Part shown: in pieces, positions 1-7,955 of the stretch
Layout: every line of letters starts with the position of its first letter
Position numbering within the stretch: the stretch's first letter is position 1
Origin: Curvibacter delicatus NBRC 14919
Lineage (GTDB): Bacteria > Pseudomonadota > Gammaproteobacteria > Burkholderiales > Burkholderiaceae_C
Direction of reading: 5' to 3'
Assembly (NCBI RefSeq): GCF_001592265.1
Contig: NZ_BCWP01000021.1
Span: 1-64,000 of the forward strand
DNA length: 64,000 nucleotides
Notes under the pieces: generated by a model
Told to the model about the DNA's origin: nothing
Database searches by the model: none
The model's input: the letters and a program-made list of their open reading frames with translations, nothing else
Program-made: the position numbers and the translations under genes

Positions 1-2502
1 AGTGGCGGCGTGGCCACCGGCACCGCCAACGGGCGCAAGGCGGGTAGCGTCGCCTTGAGTGGCGCGGGTGTCACGACAGCTGCCATCACGGCCAGTGGCA
101 GCAACGCCAGCACGCTGGGTGCGGGTGGCAATGGCGGCACGGTGAGCGTCAGCTCCAGCGGCGCACTCAACGTTGCCGGCGCCATCAGTGCCATCGGCGG
201 CAACGGCGTGGGTCAACCCGCCGGCACGGGCGGTGCGATTGCGCTGACGGCGGGCAACGGGTTCACGTTGGCAAACAATGTGACGACGACCAACAACACC
301 GTGGCGCTGGATGCCGGCACCGGCACCTACGCACAAAACGCCAACATCGACGTGACCGCCGGCAGCGGCAACATCACGGTGACGGCGGATGCCGTGGCCA
401 TTGGCACCAACACCGGCAACAACGCGCTGAGCACCAGCGGTACGCTGACGATCAAGACCAAGTCGACCGCCCAGGCCATGTCGCTGGGGGGCAGTTCGGC
501 CTTTGACATTTCCACCACCGAGCTGACGGCCATCGGCACGGGCGCGACTGGCCCTCTCGTCATCGGAGACACGGCCAGTACCGGTGTGCTGACCATCGGG
601 TCGGCCATCAACCTCGCGGGCAAGACCTTGACGCTCAATGCCGGCGCCATCACCGACAGCGGCGTGCAGACCATCACCGCCACCAACGTGACGCTCAATG
701 CGAACGGCCAGATCGGCAGCAACAGCAGCAACGGCATCGACGTGGCGGCGACCAACCTGAGCGTCAACACCACAGGCAACGGCAACGCCTTCGTGCGCAC
801 CGGTGCCATCAACCTGGGCGTGGGCAGCAGCGGCTCCAACCTGGGTGGCGGCACGCTGGATCTGGTGGCCACGGGCAACGTCACCCAGACCGCCAGTACC
901 GGCAACATCACGGCCGGTACGCTGAAAGTCAAGACCGTTTCGGCCAGCACGGCGGGCATCACGCTGAGCAACAGCGGCAACGACGTGGCCAGCGTGGACC
1001 TGCGCGCACGCAATGCCGGCGACACGGCCAACGCAGCGGGTGCGCTGCAATACACCGATACCAATGGCGTGGACATTGCTGCGCTGGCCACTACCGGCAA
1101 TGCCACGCTGGCAGCCGGTGGTGCGGTCACGCAAAGCGGCGCGATCGCAGCCAATGGTCTGGCTCTCACTGGCACCGGTGGCGCCTACACCCTGCGTCAT
1201 TCCGGCAATGCGGTGAACACGCTGGCTGCTTCCACCGGCAGCGTGGACTACAGCCAGTCGGGCGCGCTGACGGTCGGTACGGTAGGCGTGACTGGCGTCA
1301 CGACCAGCGGCAGCGCCCGCATCGAGACCACAGGCCCGGCATCCAACCTGACGCTCAACGCCGCCGTAACAGCGGCTGGCAGCGGTGACGCGGTGGTACT
1401 CAAGGCCGGCAGCTCCAACGCGGCTGGAACGGCCAGTGGTGGGCAGCTGATCAACAACGTTGGTGCGAATGGCATCCAGGCCACGGCGGGACGTTATCTG
1501 GTGTACAGCGGTGACCCAAGTCTTACGCTGGAGGGCGTCAGCGGTTACAGCAAACGCTACAACAGCGACGCCAACCACCTGCCCGGTGGAAGCGGCAACA
1601 TGTTCCTCTACCGCGTGGCACCTACGCTGACCATTACAACGGACAACACGACGCGGGTTTACGGTCAGGCCAACCCGGTGTTCAGCGGCACGGCCAGCGG
1701 CTTCATCGACGGCGATACCGAGGCCAGCGTGGGCGTGACGCGCAGCACCACGGCCGTGTACAACACGTCGGTGGGGGATGTGGCGGTGACGGCCGCCGCT
1801 GCCAACAAGGAAAACTACACCCTGGTGCTCAACCACGGCACCATGAAAATCACGCCGGCCACCATCAGTGAGGTGAGCGGCATCACGGCCAACAACAAGC
1901 CGGTGGACGGCACCACCAGCGCCACGCTCAACCCTGCAGGCGCCACCTTCAGCGGCATCGTGGCCGGTGACGTGCTGAGCGTGGCCAGTGCGACCGGCAA
2001 CTTTGACACTCCCTCGGTGGGCGCCAACAAGATCGTGACCATCTCCGACATCACCCTCGGCGGCGCGGCGGCGGGCAACTACATCCTGGCCAAGCGCACG
2101 GCCACGACGCGCGCCAGCATCACCGACCTGTCCTCCGTCGCCAGCAAGCAGCCGTTGCCGACAGATACATTCACCGCCGCCATGGCGGTGCCGGTCGCCA
2201 GCACTGCGACCACCGGCGGGCCGCTGGTGGCCATCGTGCGCGGGGGCGACGGCGACTGGGGTGTGGCCTCGGCAGCCACAACGCCGGCCGGGAACGAGGA
2301 CGCCACACTGGGCCTGGGCTTCTGGCCGTTGTCGTTGTTCGATCTGTCAGCCCTGCCGGCGACGGCCGCCGGTGCGCGCCGGTCACTGGCGCCGGCCGGT
2401 CCGGGCGCTGACGCGGGTGCGTTGCCCTTGCGTCCGAATGCTGAACAGGAGGATGCCCGGCCGGCCAGCAGCCATCAAAGCAACAAACGCCCGCTTCTGT
2501 GA
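1..2502 (+). CDS. Filamentous-haemagglutinin-type adhesin, C-terminal part (5' end outside window)
   Basis: The reading frame is open from base 1, so this is the 3' end of a much larger gene. About 830 residues are visible, very rich in Gly, Ala, Ser, Thr and Asn and almost free of Cys. Most of it is degenerate beta-helix-like repeats with recurring NxTxxAG and TxxxGNxT patterns, as in two-partner-secretion exoproteins. Near residues 540-620 there is an MBG-like module (VYGQANPVFSG, then GFIDGDT). It is followed by a YDG-like module near residues 625-700 (DGTTSATL, then GIVAGD, then GNYIL). The last ~120 residues are low-complexity and Ala/Pro-rich, with no autotransporter beta-barrel and no LPXTG sorting signal. 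I infer a surface or secreted adhesin exported by a TpsB partner, not visible here. The family call is firm and the ligand unknown. Confidence 0.8.
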   Translation, partial: SGGVATGTANGRKAGSVALSGAGVTTAAITASGSNASTLGAGGNGGTVSVSSSGALNVAGAISAIGGNGVGQPAGTGGAIALTAGNGFTLANNVTTTNNTVALDAGTGTYAQNANIDVTAGSGNITVTADAVAIGTNTGNNALSTSGTLTIKTKSTAQAMSLGGSSAFDISTTELTAIGTGATGPLVIGDTASTGVLTIGSAINLAGKTLTLNAGAITDSGVQTITATNVTLNANGQIGSNSSNGIDVAATNLSVNTTGNGNAFVRTGAINLGVGSSGSNLGGGTLDLVATGNVTQTASTGNITAGTLKVKTVSASTAGITLSNSGNDVASVDLRARNAGDTANAAGALQYTDTNGVDIAALATTGNATLAAGGAVTQSGAIAANGLALTGTGGAYTLRHSGNAVNTLAASTGSVDYSQSGALTVGTVGVTGVTTSGSARIETTGPASNLTLNAAVTAAGSGDAVVLKAGSSNAAGTASGGQLINNVGANGIQATAGRYLVYSGDPSLTLEGVSGYSKRYNSDANHLPGGSGNMFLYRVAPTLTITTDNTTRVYGQANPVFSGTASGFIDGDTEASVGVTRSTTAVYNTSVGDVAVTAAAANKENYTLVLNHGTMKITPATISEVSGITANNKPVDGTTSATLNPAGATFSGIVAGDVLSVASATGNFDTPSVGANKIVTISDITLGGAAAGNYILAKRTATTRASITDLSSVASKQPLPTDTFTAAMAVPVASTATTGGPLVAIVRGGDGDWGVASAATTPAGNEDATLGLGFWPLSLFDLSALPATAAGARRSLAPAGPGADAGALPLRPNAEQEDARPASSHQSNKRPLL

Positions 2503-2550
2503 TACCTTCTCCGGGACTCAGAAGCGCATCTTCAACAGGCCCGACTTGAA

Positions 2551-2567
2551 CTGAACGCCTTGTTCAG
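2551..2567 (-). terminator. Small hairpin downstream of murU
   Basis: A perfect 6-bp inverted repeat (CTGAAC / GTTCAG, loop of 5) lies just past the murU stop and between two convergent genes. There is no long T-run, so it is at best a weak terminator. Confidence 0.25.
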
Positions 2568-2574
2568 CCTCGTT

Positions 2575-3336
2575 TCAAGCGGCGTTGAGTTCGGCCAGAC
2601 GCTCGGGCGTGCCGACGTCGGTCCAGGCGCCGGTATAGAGCTCGGCACTGACGCGACCGGTTTCCATGGCCCGGCGCAGCAGCGGCGCCAGCGCGGTTTT
2701 CACGCCTTGCGGGTTGCCGACCGGCACCTCGCACCATGGCAATTCGAACAATTCGCGCCGGTACAAGCCGATGGTGCTGTAGGTGTATTTCACCTCGGCC
2801 TGGTTCAGCGCCAATTGCCGGCCCGGGTGGTCCGGGTCGGGCGCCAGCCCGAAGTCGCCTTTCGGGTTATGGGCCGGATTCGGCACCAGCCAGAGGTGGG
2901 CCAGTTTATTGCTGGCAGCAAAGCGCTGCACGGCGTCCGGCGAAAAGACGAAGTCGGGTGCGAACACATCCCCCGCCAGGACCCAGAACACATCGCTCAG
3001 CAGCGGCAGCGCACGCACGATGCCGCCGGCCGTTTCCAGCGCGCTACCGAAGTCCCGTCCTTCATGCGAGTATGAAATTGATAGCGGCTGGCGCATATCT
3101 GACAAGGGCTGCGGGCCGAAATGACTTGGAATCTGCTCACCCAGCCAGGCGGTGTTGATGACGATGTTGGTAAAGCCGTCGCGCGCCAGCGCATCCACAT
3201 GCCACTGCAGCAGTGGTTTGCCGCGGACGGGCAGCAGGGGTTTGGGTGTGGTGTCGGTCAGGGGGCGCATGCGCTCGCCGCGGCCCGCAGCCAGCACCAT
3301 GGCGTGGATGGAAGTGGGGTGTTGCACAGGCCGCAC
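2575..3336 (-). CDS. murU: MurU-like N-acetylmuramate-1-phosphate uridylyltransferase (sugar nucleotidyltransferase)
   Basis: Cytoplasmic nucleotidyltransferase of the MurU/RmlA-like family. In the peptidoglycan recycling shunt MurU makes UDP-MurNAc from MurNAc-1-phosphate and UTP. The N-terminal signature LAAGRGERMRPLTDTTPKPLLPV (quoted in two parts: LAAGRGERMRP and LTDTTPKPLLPV) is the UTP-binding loop. ETAGGI near residue 101 and LAGDVF near 120 are further active-site motifs, and TGAWTDVGTPERL ends the protein as in MurU. The start is uncertain: GTG at 3336 is used here, but GTG at 3327 or ATG at 3300 are possible and none has a clear ribosome binding site. Residues ~73-90 (PQPLSDMRQPLSIS) are encoded by a dispersed genomic repeat, so the loop before ETAGGI is unusual. 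The usual partner amgK is not adjacent. Divergent from tkt. Confidence 0.8.
   Translation of the reverse strand: MRPVQHPTSIHAMVLAAGRGERMRPLTDTTPKPLLPVRGKPLLQWHVDALARDGFTNIVINTAWLGEQIPSHFGPQPLSDMRQPLSISYSHEGRDFGSALETAGGIVRALPLLSDVFWVLAGDVFAPDFVFSPDAVQRFAASNKLAHLWLVPNPAHNPKGDFGLAPDPDHPGRQLALNQAEVKYTYSTIGLYRRELFELPWCEVPVGNPQGVKTALAPLLRRAMETGRVSAELYTGAWTDVGTPERLAELNAA
3069..3120 (+). repeat. Dispersed short repeat, copy 1 (inside murU)
   Basis: Reads TTGATAGCGGCTGGCGCAT then ACAAGGGCTGCGGGCC. It matches the other four copies in the window in the core blocks ATAGC, GGCGC, ACAAGGGCT and GGCC. It lies wholly inside the murU coding region and is translated on the opposite strand. Confidence 0.7.
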
Positions 3337-3360
3337 TTTAGACGATTGCCGCCGTGCAGT

Positions 3361-3377
3361 GACCCCGGGCCGGGGTC
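3361..3377. promoter_or_regulatory. 17-bp inverted repeat between murU and tkt
   Basis: GACCCCGG-G-CCGGGGTC is a perfect 8-bp inverted repeat around one central base, in the 104-bp divergent gap. It could be an operator for tkt and/or murU or a leader hairpin for tkt. No regulator for it can be named from sequence. Confidence 0.3.
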
Positions 3378-3440
3378 CGGTGAAAGGCCCCGGTAAAATA
3401 ACGGGTTTCCCCTGATACCTCTTCCGGAGCGGTCCCCTTC

Positions 3441-5453
3441 ATGGCAAATACCCAACAAATGGCCAACGCGATTCGCGCGCTGGCAATGGATGCAGTGCAA
3501 CAAGCCAACTCCGGACACCCCGGCGCCCCCATGGGCATGGCCGACATGGCGGTGGCGCTGTGGGGCGAGCACCTGCGCCACAACCCGGCCAACCCGCACT
3601 GGGCCGACCGCGACCGCTTTGTGCTCTCCAACGGTCACGGCTCCATGCTGCTGTACGCGCTGCTGCACCTCACCGGCTACCCGCTGCCGATGAAGGAGCT
3701 GCAGAACTTCCGCCAGCTGCACAGCAAGACCGCCGGCCACCCCGAAGTGGGCCTGACCCCGGGCGTGGAAACCACCACCGGCCCGCTGGGCCAGGGCGTG
3801 ACCAACGCCGTCGGCATGGCGCTGGCCGAGAAGCTGCTGGCCAAGGAATTCAACCGCGACGGCCATACCGTGGTTGACCATCGCACCTATGTGTTCCTGG
3901 GTGACGGTTGCATGATGGAAGGCATCAGCCACGAAGCGGCGTCCTTGGCCGCCGCCTGGAAGCTCAACAAGCTGATCGCCCTGTACGACGACAACGGCAT
4001 CTCGATCGATGGCCAGGTCACGCCCTGGTTCACCGACAACACGGCGCTGCGTTTTGTCGCCTATGGCTGGAACGTGATCGGCCCGGTCGACGGCCACGAT
4101 GCCGCCGCCGTCTCGCGCGCCATTGCTGATGCCAAGAACTCGGCCGAGAAGCCGACACTGATCATCTGCAAGACCTCTATCGGCAAGGGCAGCCCGAACC
4201 GCGCCGACACCGCCAAGGCCCACGGCGAGCCGCTCGGTGCCGAAGAAATCAAACTCACGCGCGAAGCGCTGGGCTGGGAGCACCCGCCCTTTGTCATTCC
4301 GCAAGCCGTGTACGACGACTGGAACGCCAAGACCCGCGGCCTGTCGCAGGAAGCCGCCTGGGACGCCAAGTTCGCCGCCTACAAGGCCGCCTACCCCGAG
4401 CTGGCCGCCGAGTTCAAGCGCCGCATGGCCGGCGAGCTGCCCAAGCAGTTTGCCCAGGTGGCCGTGGATGCGGCGATTGCTGCCCATACCAAGGCCGAGA
4501 CCGTGGCCTCGCGCAAAGCCTCGCAGCTGGCGCTGGAAGCCTTCACCGCCGCCTTGCCTGAGATGCTGGGCGGCTCGGCCGACCTGACCGGCTCCAACCT
4601 CACCAACACCAGCCACACGCCCAACCTGCGCTTCAACCAGGCGGGCGAGTCCAATGGCGGGCGCCACATCAACTACGGCGTGCGCGAGTTCGGCATGGCC
4701 ACCATCATGAACGGCATTGCGCTGCATGGCGGTTTCATTCCCTATGGCGGCACTTTCCTGACCTTCAGCGACTACAGCCGCAATGCCATCCGCATGGCCG
4801 CGCTGATGAAACAGCGTGTGGTGCACGTGTTCACACACGACTCCATCGGCTTGGGCGAAGACGGTCCGACGCACCAGTCGGTCGAGCACGCCGCCAGCCT
4901 GCGCCTGATCCCCAACCTCGATGTCTGGCGCCCGGCCGACACCGCCGAAACCACCGTGGCCTGGGCCGTGGCGCTGCAGAACGCAACCAAGCCGACCGCG
5001 CTGCTGCTGAGCCGCCAGAATCTGCCCTACGCGCCCAAGAAGGACCTGGGCGACATCAGCGGCGGCGCCTATGTGCTGTCCGAGCCGACTGACGTGGGCC
5101 TGAAGGCCAAGGCGCGCGCCGTCATCATCGCCACCGGCTCCGAAGTGCAGCTGGCGTTGAAGGCGCAGGAGCTGCTGGCGGCCAAGAAGATCGCCGTGCG
5201 CGTGGTTTCCATGCCCAGCACCACCACGTTTGACAAGCAGACCGCGGCCTATAAGACGGCTGTGCTGCCCGCCAATCTGCCGCGCATCGCGGTCGAGATG
5301 GGCGTGACCGAAGGCTGGTGGAAATACGGCTGTGCCGCCGTGGTCGGCATCGACAGCTACGGCGAGTCGGCCCCGGCGCCGGTGCTGTTCAAGCACTTCG
5401 GCTTCACGCCCGAGAACGTCGCGGAAACCGTGCAGGCGGTGCTGGCGAAGTAA
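3441..5453 (+). CDS. tkt: Transketolase
   Basis: Thiamine-diphosphate enzyme moving two-carbon units between sugar phosphates in the pentose phosphate pathway. It is 670 residues, the usual length. Visible motifs are [15 protein letters not shown] near residue 20, [15 protein letters not shown] near 65, [15 protein letters not shown] near 113, the ThDP/Mg motif GDGCMMEG near 154 followed by [10 protein letters not shown], and the pyrimidine-binding part with [16 protein letters not shown] near 473. ATG at 3441 gives the canonical N-terminus. No terminator is visible in the 49 bp before gapA, so the two genes are probably cotranscribed and join the pentose pathway to lower glycolysis or gluconeogenesis. 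Confidence 0.97.
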   Translation: MANTQQMANAIRALAMDAVQQANSGHPGAPMGMADMAVALWGEHLRHNPANPHWADRDRFVLSNGHGSMLLYALLHLTGYPLPMKELQNFRQLHSKTAGHPEVGLTPGVETTTGPLGQGVTNAVGMALAEKLLAKEFNRDGHTVVDHRTYVFLGDGCMMEGISHEAASLAAAWKLNKLIALYDDNGISIDGQVTPWFTDNTALRFVAYGWNVIGPVDGHDAAAVSRAIADAKNSAEKPTLIICKTSIGKGSPNRADTAKAHGEPLGAEEIKLTREALGWEHPPFVIPQAVYDDWNAKTRGLSQEAAWDAKFAAYKAAYPELAAEFKRRMAGELPKQFAQVAVDAAIAAHTKAETVASRKASQLALEAFTAALPEMLGGSADLTGSNLTNTSHTPNLRFNQAGESNGGRHINYGVREFGMATIMNGIALHGGFIPYGGTFLTFSDYSRNAIRMAALMKQRVVHVFTHDSIGLGEDGPTHQSVEHAASLRLIPNLDVWRPADTAETTVAWAVALQNATKPTALLLSRQNLPYAPKKDLGDISGGAYVLSEPTDVGLKAKARAVIIATGSEVQLALKAQELLAAKKIAVRVVSMPSTTTFDKQTAAYKTAVLPANLPRIAVEMGVTEGWWKYGCAAVVGIDSYGESAPAPVLFKHFGFTPENVAETVQAVLAK

Positions 5454-5481
5454 TGAATTTGGAACCAGGTTTGTTTTTTAA

Positions 5482-6501
<1,020 letters not shown>

Positions 6502-6522
6502 GCTCTTCGCTGACCGCTCACG

Positions 6523-6547
6523 AAAAACGCGCCTTCGGGCGCGTTTT
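6523..6547. terminator. Bidirectional rho-independent terminator between gapA and the DUF3883 gene
   Basis: AAAAACGCGCC-TTCG-GGCGCGTTTTTT forms an 8-bp or longer GC stem on a UUCG-type tetraloop. A T-run follows in one direction and an A-run precedes, so it should work on both strands. Its T-run abuts the TAA stop of the convergent gene. Confidence 0.88.
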
Positions 6548-7393
6548 TTACTTGGGGGCGGCGAGGAAGGTCGCAGCCGACAACCTACACGTGTGGCCGA
6601 TAGCGCCGGGCAAGGTGTAAAGCCTTGGCGCTTGCCGGAATGCGAACAAGCGGTAGAGCTGGTACTGCGAGGCGTGGCGCTCCGAGGTAGCAACTTCATT
6701 GCGCGTTACGAAGAAAGGTGTGTCCACGCCGTACTTCGTCGTCTTCACCTCGATCAGGCGCTCGACACCCGAATCTTCGAACGAAAGAATGTCGTAGCCG
6801 GCGTGGTCGCCGTGCACCTTGGCCGTGTGTTCGATCTTCGCGGCCAGGTTTTCTTTGCCTGCGTGGATCAGGCGGGCGCGCTCGAAGTTCAGCACAAACA
6901 ACTCGCCAGCATTGCCCAAGGAGCGGTTCCGTGCTTCGCGCTCAATGTAATTGGTGGGCAATCGAATGATGGGAACAGAGGGCTCGGAGATTTTGTGTGG
7001 CGCTGGGCGAGGTTGGGGCCGCTCGGTCAGGGCTGCGAGGATATCCTCGACTTCCGGCACAACGATGGGACGGTCGACGTCGGTGGCAGCCAGCGTGAGC
7101 AAGTCAGGCGTTTTATCGAGCCGTTCAGCCAAGACCTCGGCCAGGAGTGACTGATAGTTGGGAAGAGGTTTGTAGCCATTGATATAGGGAAAGCCGGCAT
7201 CCAGCAGTGCAGCGCTGATGTTTGCGTGCTTGAACTCGATGGAAGAGTCCGAGCGACCTTGCAACAAAGGCTTGAGCGCCCGTCGATGTGCCGTCTTGTT
7301 GTACGGCGTGCCGGCAAGCTCTGAGGCCAACATCGACAGGTAGTCAGCGACGATGACCTCGACCTCGACCCGGCTCCAGTCAGTGCTGCTCAT
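6548..7393 (-). CDS. DUF3883 (NO VEIN-like) domain protein, nuclease-fold
   Basis: 281 residues from ATG at 7393. The C-terminal third carries the DUF3883 pattern: GNAGELFVLNFERARL near residue 160, HGDHAGYDILSFE near 190, and RLIEVKTTKYG near 212 followed by FFVTRNEVATSERH and YQLYRLFAFR. The E...D...ExK arrangement is that of PD-(D/E)XK nuclease-like folds, and such domains occur in restriction and defence proteins. The N-terminal ~120 residues are not recognised; the phrase KPLLQGRSDSSIEFKHANIS suggests a small helical domain seen in related proteins. It stands alone, convergent to gapA, with slyD upstream and 17 bp away. No methylase or helicase partner is in the window, so a role in defence or nucleic-acid metabolism is inference only. 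Confidence 0.75.
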   Translation of the reverse strand: MSSTDWSRVEVEVIVADYLSMLASELAGTPYNKTAHRRALKPLLQGRSDSSIEFKHANISAALLDAGFPYINGYKPLPNYQSLLAEVLAERLDKTPDLLTLAATDVDRPIVVPEVEDILAALTERPQPRPAPHKISEPSVPIIRLPTNYIEREARNRSLGNAGELFVLNFERARLIHAGKENLAAKIEHTAKVHGDHAGYDILSFEDSGVERLIEVKTTKYGVDTPFFVTRNEVATSERHASQYQLYRLFAFRQAPRLYTLPGAIGHTCRLSAATFLAAPK

Positions 7394-7410
7394 GACGGCC
7401 GGGGTCTGGC

Positions 7411-7881
7411 TTAGTGATGATGCCCGTGCGCCCCATGCGCATGGCCATGGGTCACTTCTTCCGGCGTGGCAGCACGCACCTCCAGCACCTTGAGCGCGAA
7501 GCGCAGCACCTTGCCAGCGTGCGGGTGGTTGCCGTCGAGCAGCACCTGCGGGCCCTTGATCTTGACCACGTTGAACACCTGCTCGCGGCCGTCGTCGGTC
7601 ATGCCGCGCAGCTGGCCGCCAACCTTCACGCCGGGCGGGAACTCGCTCTTCGGGATGGTGCGCACCAGGCCTTCGTCGCGCACACCGAAGGCTTCTTCGG
7701 GTTGCAGCACGAGGTTGGTGCTGTAGCCGGCGGCCTGCCCTTCCAGGGCGGCTTCCAGCTTGGGGAAGGTGTTGCCGTAGCCGCCGTGCAGGTAGGCCTG
7801 CTCACCCGATTCGAGCGGTTTGCCTTGTGCGTCGGCGACGCTGTAGCGGATGGTGACGACGGAGTTTTTGCTGATCTGCAT
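7411..7881 (-). CDS. slyD: SlyD-type FKBP peptidyl-prolyl cis-trans isomerase
   Basis: Cytoplasmic folding helper that isomerises X-Pro bonds; SlyD relatives also bind nickel and serve metalloenzyme maturation. 156 residues from the ATG at 7881. A TTG five codons earlier is less likely. The FKBP part shows VTIRYSVADAQGKPLES and GNTFPKLEAALEGQAAG, the insert-in-flap region LVRTIPKSEFPPG, then the core strand VLLDGNHPHAGKVLRFALKVLEV. The last ~12 residues are a His-rich tail (HGHAHGAHGHHH) typical of SlyD metal-binding ends. It is shorter than E. coli SlyD. Confidence 0.9.
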   Translation of the reverse strand: MQISKNSVVTIRYSVADAQGKPLESGEQAYLHGGYGNTFPKLEAALEGQAAGYSTNLVLQPEEAFGVRDEGLVRTIPKSEFPPGVKVGGQLRGMTDDGREQVFNVVKIKGPQVLLDGNHPHAGKVLRFALKVLEVRAATPEEVTHGHAHGAHGHHH

Positions 7882-7904
7882 AAAAATATGAATCAAATAG
7901 GGGT

Positions 7905-7955
7905 GTAGCCCTCGTTAAAAAAGCGCCTGTAGCTATGATTTTGATAGCTATCCAA
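7905..7955 (-). repeat. Dispersed short repeat, copy 2 (slyD/topB gap, supplies topB stop)
   Basis: Read on the minus strand: AATCATAGCTACAGGCGC, then AACGAGGGCTACACCCC. It carries the same block order as the other copies. The upstream half contains an extra GATAGCTATC palindrome. The TAG stop of topB (7948-7950) falls inside the repeat. Confidence 0.7.

Noticed and set aside
2175-2502. Autotransporter beta-barrel or sorting signal at the end of the adhesin
   Set aside because: The C-terminus is low-complexity, lacks alternating hydrophobic strands and a terminal Phe/Trp, and has no LPXTG.
1-2502. CRISPR-like or tandem DNA repeat array in the adhesin gene
   Set aside because: Repetition is at the protein-composition level (Gly/Ala/Thr/Asn beta-helix); no regular direct repeats with spacers.
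3258-5396. Long minus-strand open frame (712 codons) opposite tkt
   Set aside because: Antisense shadow of a G/C-rich gene: composition is His/Gly/Gln/Val-rich with no recognisable domain, while the plus strand is a clear transketolase.
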